From: Pomacea canaliculata
Taxonomy: Eukaryota > Mollusca > Gastropoda > Architaenioglossa > Ampullariidae
Length of the DNA: 64,000 nt
Assembly: GCF_003073045.1 (NCBI RefSeq)
Contig: NC_037599.1
Location: forward strand, 434,001-498,000
Direction: 5' to 3'
Positions 58,225-64,000 of this stretch are shown here, one piece after another. Position 1 is the first letter of the stretch; the number at the start of each line of letters is the position of its first letter. Position numbers and translations under genes: made by a program. Below the pieces are notes generated by a model that made no database searches, was not told the DNA's origin, and was given only the letters and a program-made list of their open reading frames with translations.

Positions 58225-60931
58225 TACCAACTAACGTCTCTAAAGTTCGTGAAAAAGTCAAGTTCGCCGTTTACAACAATTAACAAATCCGCTGAACCGA
58301 GACGCACACGCCCCAGAACCGGTGACGTCATCGACAACGAGGCTGCTGTTAACGAAGATGACTAGTGCACGAGGGACCACGAACACCCTGCTACTGTCCC
58401 CCTAGGTACCTCCAACTGCCAGGAACACACACGTCATACTCAATGGAGTGAACAAGATCGGAGTGACAGACGGCAACAACCTACCCGATCCTCTCCCCTC
58501 CAGACATCATTGTACGCGTGGTCAGAGTTGTCTGCCCAGTCAATGGAGGACATCGAAAACGGACAACAGTACCCTACAAAGAACACCAACAAGAAATAAG
58601 TGACAAGATGGCCTGTCCTCCACAGTTCATGACAATTGCTATCCCATAATGTCGAGGACTTTGTGTGGACGGCAAGACACAAGCAAGACAAGGGAGAGAA
58701 TAAGTTCCACTGACCCAGTGACTACGCGACACGAGGTGTCCGTGCTAACGGTCACCAGGACACAGCACGGGACTCACCCGTGAAAATATTTCACATCTTC
58801 AACTGCGACATCGACGGTTTGCTCGTGAAAACACACTATCCTGGCTTTGTACAAAGCATTAACGTGTTTGTTATTGTGTCTTACAGACATTGCTTGACGT
58901 GAGCAGTACACTGCAATGTTTCTCTGACTTCCAACGATACTTCAGTCCTGCTTCTACACTTACATCGCAAGGAAGAGCTGCCGGCCGATATCCTTGTTTT
59001 AGTAAAAAATGTATTTAATAAGTTTTTGCATAGACTGCAGTGTACGGTTGACAATTTGATTTTATTGCAATTTGACACCGAGTTTAACCAGACAAGTTCT
59101 GGACTTAAACCCACAGATGAAACGCAGGGTTCGGAGACAGACAAGGAGGAGATCGATCCTCGGCCCAGAACCGGATCAAGGACCTAGTCTGCGTCTGTTG
59201 CTCACCACAAGCTGGCAATGACAGAAAGTCTCACCTGGAACAGTCGCTTACGATAAGGTGACAACACAAAGGCTTTCACGTCCTCCACTCTTATCACACC
59301 TGCAATACCCTCAAGCACTTGCTTGACCTGTGAGTATGGAGCACTCGCTGCCAGACCCTTGTTATCGACAAGAGTAGGGCTAGCACCTCACATTGCACAA
59401 AACTAACACCACAGATAGTCAAAGGCATATTTTAAGCAGTCAACCTGTAAAAGATCGAAGAGTACAGAAGACACTGACATTCAGATGTCGATGTTTTGTA
59501 AAAACTACAAATTGTTTAGAAGGCTTTTCTGATAAACTCTGTGTGTGTGAGCGTGCATGCGTGCGACAAAATAAATATGGACGTGTCTACAATACAAATT
59601 CTTTGATTACCTAGACAGCTAAAGTGAATGAAATATATCTACCCCTTGGTTTTTTGTTTGGTTGTTTTTCGTGTAGGACATTAGCAGAAACTCTGTGCAC
59701 CCCACAAGGGAAAAGACATTTGAAGTTGAAAGGCGAAGGTGTGGCGTGTTCTTGATTGATCCTTGAGACACAAAGACGACGATTGTTGTCGTTCGTGGTG
59801 TTTCTGTGGAAAAGTGCTTCCTCCTACAGGTGATGCTGCAGTAAACAAAGAGGAGGAGGAGGAGGAAAGGGGAAACAGGAGGCGGCGAGAGCAGCTGTTC
59901 ATTACGGACTGACGTCTGCATTTATAACTAAGCTCTGTCTTGCCTACTCTGTGTGTTGTGTCTAGGTTTTGTTTATCTGTAGCAGCGGTTATTTTGATGA
60001 CAGTTCGATGGTTTTAAACGCACCAAACCATCAGGTTCCTTCTCAAGCCTTCAGACCAAGGACTATGTTGTAGCCGAGACTCTACGCCAAGCCATCTCTT
60101 GGTCCAGTGGACGCCAAACAGAAAACCGTTGGATGATGAATTCATCATCCTCATAGTCGTTGTTATCATTTTTTTTCGGCAGTAGGGGTTGGTCACGCTT
60201 TCGACTAAGCTGATCAGCATGTTGAGCCCACAGTTTGGAGAGCTGCATTACCCAAGATGGCGTCTTATTGTGTCGAAATGCATCGCGGTGAAACCCTTCT
60301 GAAAAAAGAGCTGAGCACCCTACAAAACAAGATTGCATTGCGACTCTCGTCCACTCTGTGGCCCTGCTGTTGTGCTGTTATCTTCTTGACTACTACACGA
60401 CAAGGGAGTGTGTCCGTAATCTCATCTTGCCTGTGGCAGTGCAGAAGGGGGCGGGACAGGGGGACCACCCCCCAGACAGCGAATTTCTAGGTTCCTGGAG
60501 CACTGGCCACCTCGTCTTGCGCTTGTCGCCCCTCTACCAACCCCTCCTCTACCCCCTACCTCCCCCACCCCAATCACCAGCTCTCGTCTGATACAAGAGT
60601 GCGGAAAGATTCGGGTGCTAAGAGCTGTAGTGTGCTTAGTCCAGACACGTTGTCGTTGTCAGTCACTCCACAGCGCCTGTCCGGCGGAGGACTGGGCCAT
60701 GGTCTCCCAGCGAGTTGTGAAAAAAATGTTCGTGCTACAGCCTGCAGAAGCTGTCGGTGTTGTTGAGTCAGCTTTGACATGAACAAAACCACAACGACAA
60801 CAGTGAGACATCAGAAAGGTGTGAGTGGGATGGCTCACCAGAAGTGTTCTTTTTATAGACATTTCACACGATTATTGAAAACCCTGCATTCCATATTTCC
60901 ACAAAATCTACTAAGTACACCTGTTTGTTAG
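58225..60931. other. Unresolved DNA upstream of the unknown 3' exon (copy B)
   Basis: Possible upstream exons could not be established. A 77-codon frame from ATG 60,257 (AAGATGGCG context) and another ending at 60,591 are open but have no recognised motif and no clear splice partners. Confidence 0.3.
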
Positions 60932-61986
60932 GTTTCATCGACACGCAACATCACAGCCCAAAGATGGAGGAATCAGAAGAAAGGACCTCACCTAGCACGG
61001 CAGAAGCAAACCACTTCACAGCAGGAGAGACTCTTCACTCGCCACATCTCCCCGGAGGTTCTGCGCTCTTTCAGGAAGTTATGGTTGACTTCAATCCTTC
61101 CCCAGAACCCACCTCGCCTTCAGTGAGCCCCATACTTGCAAGGAGAAGACATTCAGTGGGGACAAAGCACGTGGACATCGCTGTGCACCAGGCAGACTGT
61201 GACCCCTCTCGTAAGGTCAAGGGTCAGCAGATTCTGCACGGACTGTGTCACTGCTACATCGTGGAGAGAGGAGAGGTCACGGGTCTAGCCGACTTCCGCT
61301 GTAATCACCCCCACCCCAAGCACGCGTCCCCCGTGGTCTCCCCTCGCGCACAGCGTAAGACATCGACTGCCGCCTCGCCAGATGGCGCCCTGGGGCTACA
61401 ACAGAAGCGTGACGGACAGCGTCGCACCAGCATCAGCATCATCATCAGCAGCAGCAGCACCAGCAGCAACACCCAGCACACCACACAACACGCACGCCTT
61501 CTGGCGGACGACTTTCGTGGCCGAGCACTGAGCGACGCGTCTGCGCTCAAGCGTCCAGGCATCAGCGCGTCACTAGCAACGCCAGGTTCCGGTTGTGCGC
61601 AGTCGCAGTCTTCTAGTTCCGGTATCCGTCATCGACGACATTCCGCCTGGAGTCGCAGCTCAGCTGACAACGCAACTTCCGATCCGCGGACTCCTCAGAG
61701 GTCGTTGTCCTTCAGGCACGTGGGATCGGATCGTTCATCCAGCATTTGGAGGGCCGTCGGCAGGTCGGAGTCTTCTTTACGTGCAACACCTGATGAGCTC
61801 GCACAGGCGACAGCTCAACCCTCCGCAGCAGAGCAGGAAGAGGAACTCTCCAGACTCACCGCGGTCTGCCGCAGAAAGTTGTCTTCCCATGCCGTTCCGT
61901 CCGAGGAGCTGCACTACCTGTACGACCAGTTTTTGCCGCACACCTCACCTGGCGCGAGACGCGCGGAAATAATGCACATGGACTGA
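60932..61986 (+). CDS. Unrecognised Ser/Arg-rich protein, 3'-terminal exon
   Basis: An acceptor (TTTGTTAG) opens a 351-codon frame ending in a stop, entering in phase 1. The text is rich in Ser, Arg, His and Pro, with a poly-Ser stretch (SIIISSSSTSS, from AGC/ATC repeats) and clustered basophilic kinase-type sites (RRRHS, RSLS, RRHS). The C-terminal 70 residues are more ordered-looking: an acidic helix (QEEELSRLTAVCRRKLSS) and EELHYLYDQFLP. I do not recognise the family. Upstream exons are not established. The copy A version is frame-broken, and near 61,066 it suggests B may miss one base. It could be the tail of a membrane or signalling protein, but this is guesswork. Confidence 0.5.
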
Positions 61987-64000
61987 CGTCACACGGTCTT
62001 TCTGAAGGTTGTGCCTCGCGTGCTGTATGCGGATGCCGGGTACCTTCCTCCTAAGGCAGATGAGAGGTGTTCAGGTGTTCACTCATTCTTCACTAGAGAT
62101 GTCTGCCATAGGTCTATCTTTATTCATCCTCAGACCACAAACTTGTATGACTGGACTGATGGCAGACAATTTTTTTTCCAGTTAACTACTAAAACGAGGC
62201 TGGTGTCTACAAAGCTTCCGGTTTAGTCACATTCATTGTTAAGGCTCGCCGAGACTAACGGCGGAGAACTTGGCAAGAGGCTAAGCGTTGGTCTCGGCAC
62301 ACAGACAGCAGTCCATCTGTACACGTCCGTGCTCAGACTTTAGCAAAATGTCTGAGATAGTAAAAAGGTTTTTGTCGTCACGTGGTATGTCAGTCATGAT
62401 CTTAGGTAACTTTCATGTAATCGTGCACACATATCTGTTACAACCACATACATTTCTGTCACAACACGGTGTGTGTGATTGTCTGTGGTGTCTATAAGGA
62501 CTTTCCCGATCTCACGGACTCGGCGACATTTTGACATTAACAGTGACAAACGATGAGCTGTGCGAAGAGAAGGACACTGGCGGTTGACAGTGAGTGCATC
62601 AGGACTCAGCTGTCGACACAGGAAGTGCAAGCTGAGCTTGACGACACCCACAGACTTCAAGATGAGGGTCCGTCCTTCCCCAGGCTGTTGTGGGCGTCTT
62701 CTCGTGCCGTCTGCCACGTGTGTGTAGTCGCTCTTCATCCTGATTCCTGACGAGTAGACGTCCCCAAGCATTCAGTCTCGACTGGTCACGTGCCTCTAGC
62801 CACGATCTCGTGTTCTTTGAGCCGCTCCTCCCCCACACTTTTTTTTTTTTTTCGTTTAGCCGGAGCGAAATAAGCATCTCATACCGAAGTCTGCGAGAAA
62901 GAAATACGACTGTGCACAATCCTTCACACCCATTGGTCAGACAGTGAGGTGAGAGGTGAGAAGTAAGAGGTGAGAGGTGAGCAAAGTCTCTTGTCTTGCT
63001 ACGCACGCGAATTTCTTGTGCTCGACGAATGGCGACGACAAGCAGTGACTAGAAATCCCCTCAGCGGAGGTCATGGGTCAGGGCAGATACTTTGTGGCAC
63101 CCTCTGTTGATGTGCAGGGTACATGGCGGGCTTTGTGACGTCGTCCTGTCAGGTACAGGGTACCTGGCGGGGTGGCGGAGGTATGTGGGCAGGGAAAGTG
63201 CGCTCCTGCGAGAAGCAGTGGGTGGAACGGTCACCCGCATGATTCATTTCAAAGCGGAAGCTCCTTTGATTCCTTCATTCGCCCAGACTCTACTGTTTAA
63301 GTACAAGCGACCGAATCAAGTGTCCTGACGACAAGGCTAGGCGAGAGGTTTGTTGACATACCTGAGTAGAGTACCTGAGTAGACCTTGTGTTCTTGTGCA
63401 TTTGTTTTGCAGGTGTTGTATGCAAACACGAATAGAACTAAGAAATATATTTTTGTAATCTGCTGCTGTGAGTATTCTTTAAATTCTTGTCTATCGTCGG
63501 GTATTTTGTGAAGGGACCGGTTCCGTCTCATCCCCCAGTCGACAGTTGGAGCGGGTACTTGAGTGAGACTTGAAGCAGGCAAGAGAAAAGCTTTGTGGCA
63601 CTAAGTGTGGTGTCGGTCATGTCATGGCACTCAGCGACCCTCCACTTGATGACCCGCCCACTGATTGTATATCTACATGCTCTCTCATTGCACACCGAGA
63701 TGAAGCCGCCTGTAACGCCCTCGCTGTGCCGAGACAAGGGATGGTGTGACTGAAGCAGTATTTATTTAACCGTGTTATTTTCTTTCTCGCAGAAAAAAAC
63801 TCGTTCCCTGACAATTTATAATTTGTCCGAGACACACTCACTGTCACAGAGGAGTGACACGAGTTCACTAGCCACTAGAGCTCAGCCACACCTGTGAGTG
63901 AGTAAGAGGGTTTTTAGATGGTGGAAGAGAAAAGGGGAGGAAGACCATTTAATTAACTTGACCTCCCGGGGTCACGGCGAGTGAAGGGACACCCCGTGTA
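61987..64000. other. 3' flank of the unknown exon with a B-only 865-bp segment
   Basis: 62,778-63,642 has no counterpart in copy A. Both junctions lie at TCAG words, so loss from A by microhomology is plausible. It contains a T12 run and short tandem GAGAGGTGAG words (62,940-62,985). No gene or transposon recognised. The last 350 bp again match A up to 32,318. Confidence 0.5.

Larger units (their letters stand above)
43091..64000 (+). repeat. Copy B of the duplicated block (equivalent to 13,789-32,318)
   Basis: It begins in ERI intron 6 sequence and ends at ACACCCCGTGTA, the point equivalent to about 32,316 in copy A. It is longer than A mainly because of the 20-bp and 37-bp arrays and the B-only 865-bp segment. 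Coding frames are intact from about 50 kb on. The first 3 kb (43.1-46 kb) are indel-rich. Confidence 0.9.

Noticed and set aside
13789..64000. Adaptive tandem duplication of a GT14 gene
   Set aside because: The gap, mid-exon contig start, allelic MITE and end-of-contig errors make a false duplication more likely. Kept only as the alternative.

Overview
The window is eukaryotic nuclear DNA. Genes are split into short exons by GT-AG introns, the GC content is low, and transposon fossils and tandem repeats are dense. Recognisable proteins are of metazoan type: a SARA/endofin-like FYVE protein, an ERI-type 3'-5' exoribonuclease and a GT14 (core-2-like) glycosyltransferase. HARBI1-like, mariner and several non-LTR retrotransposon relics accompany them. 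I infer a lophotrochozoan, most likely a mollusc; the species cannot be read from the sequence.

Layout. 1-5.5 kb: minus-strand ZFYVE9/16-like gene, with start codon, long acidic N-terminal region and complete FYVE domain; its 3' exons lie off the left edge. 5.5-7.8 kb: divergent intergenic region with CTCF-like, YY1-like and paired ETS-like sites. 7.83-13.99 kb: complete seven-exon ERI-like exonuclease gene on the plus strand (218 aa by my splicing), with LINE relics in introns 3 and 5. 14-21 kb: repeat-rich DNA holding a LINE RT fragment, a 20-bp array, a mariner fossil and a CACC-type array. 21.0-25.8 kb: GT14 gene, broken by many indels. 26-32 kb: hAT MITE, HARBI1-like fossil, SINE head and an unrecognised Ser/Arg-rich 3' exon. 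33-43 kb: about 10 kb of a CA-rich minisatellite. 42,991-43,090: exactly 100 N.

After the gap the sequence does not continue. It restarts inside the last ERI exon and repeats 13.79-32.32 kb in the same order as 43.09-64.0 kb (copies A and B below). Copy B carries an intact GT14 gene (50,714-57,077). The copies differ by array lengths, substitutions, several 0.05-0.9 kb presence/absence segments and a clean hAT MITE insertion: filled site in A, empty site in B. The 100-N gap, the start of contig 2 in mid-exon and the indel-rich sequence on both sides of the gap suggest that A and B are two haplotypes of one locus placed end to end. A true tandem duplication is the alternative. If the haplotype reading is right, the real order is ZFYVE <-> ERI -> GT14 -> unknown gene -> CA minisatellite.

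No operon-like cooperation is expected. The only regulatory coupling the sequence suggests is the shared divergent promoter region of the ZFYVE and ERI genes. I did not find a convincing new molecular system. The most informative signals are the allelic hAT insertion, a 31-bp copy of GT14 exon sequence in intergenic DNA, the unusual minisatellites and the assembly structure.
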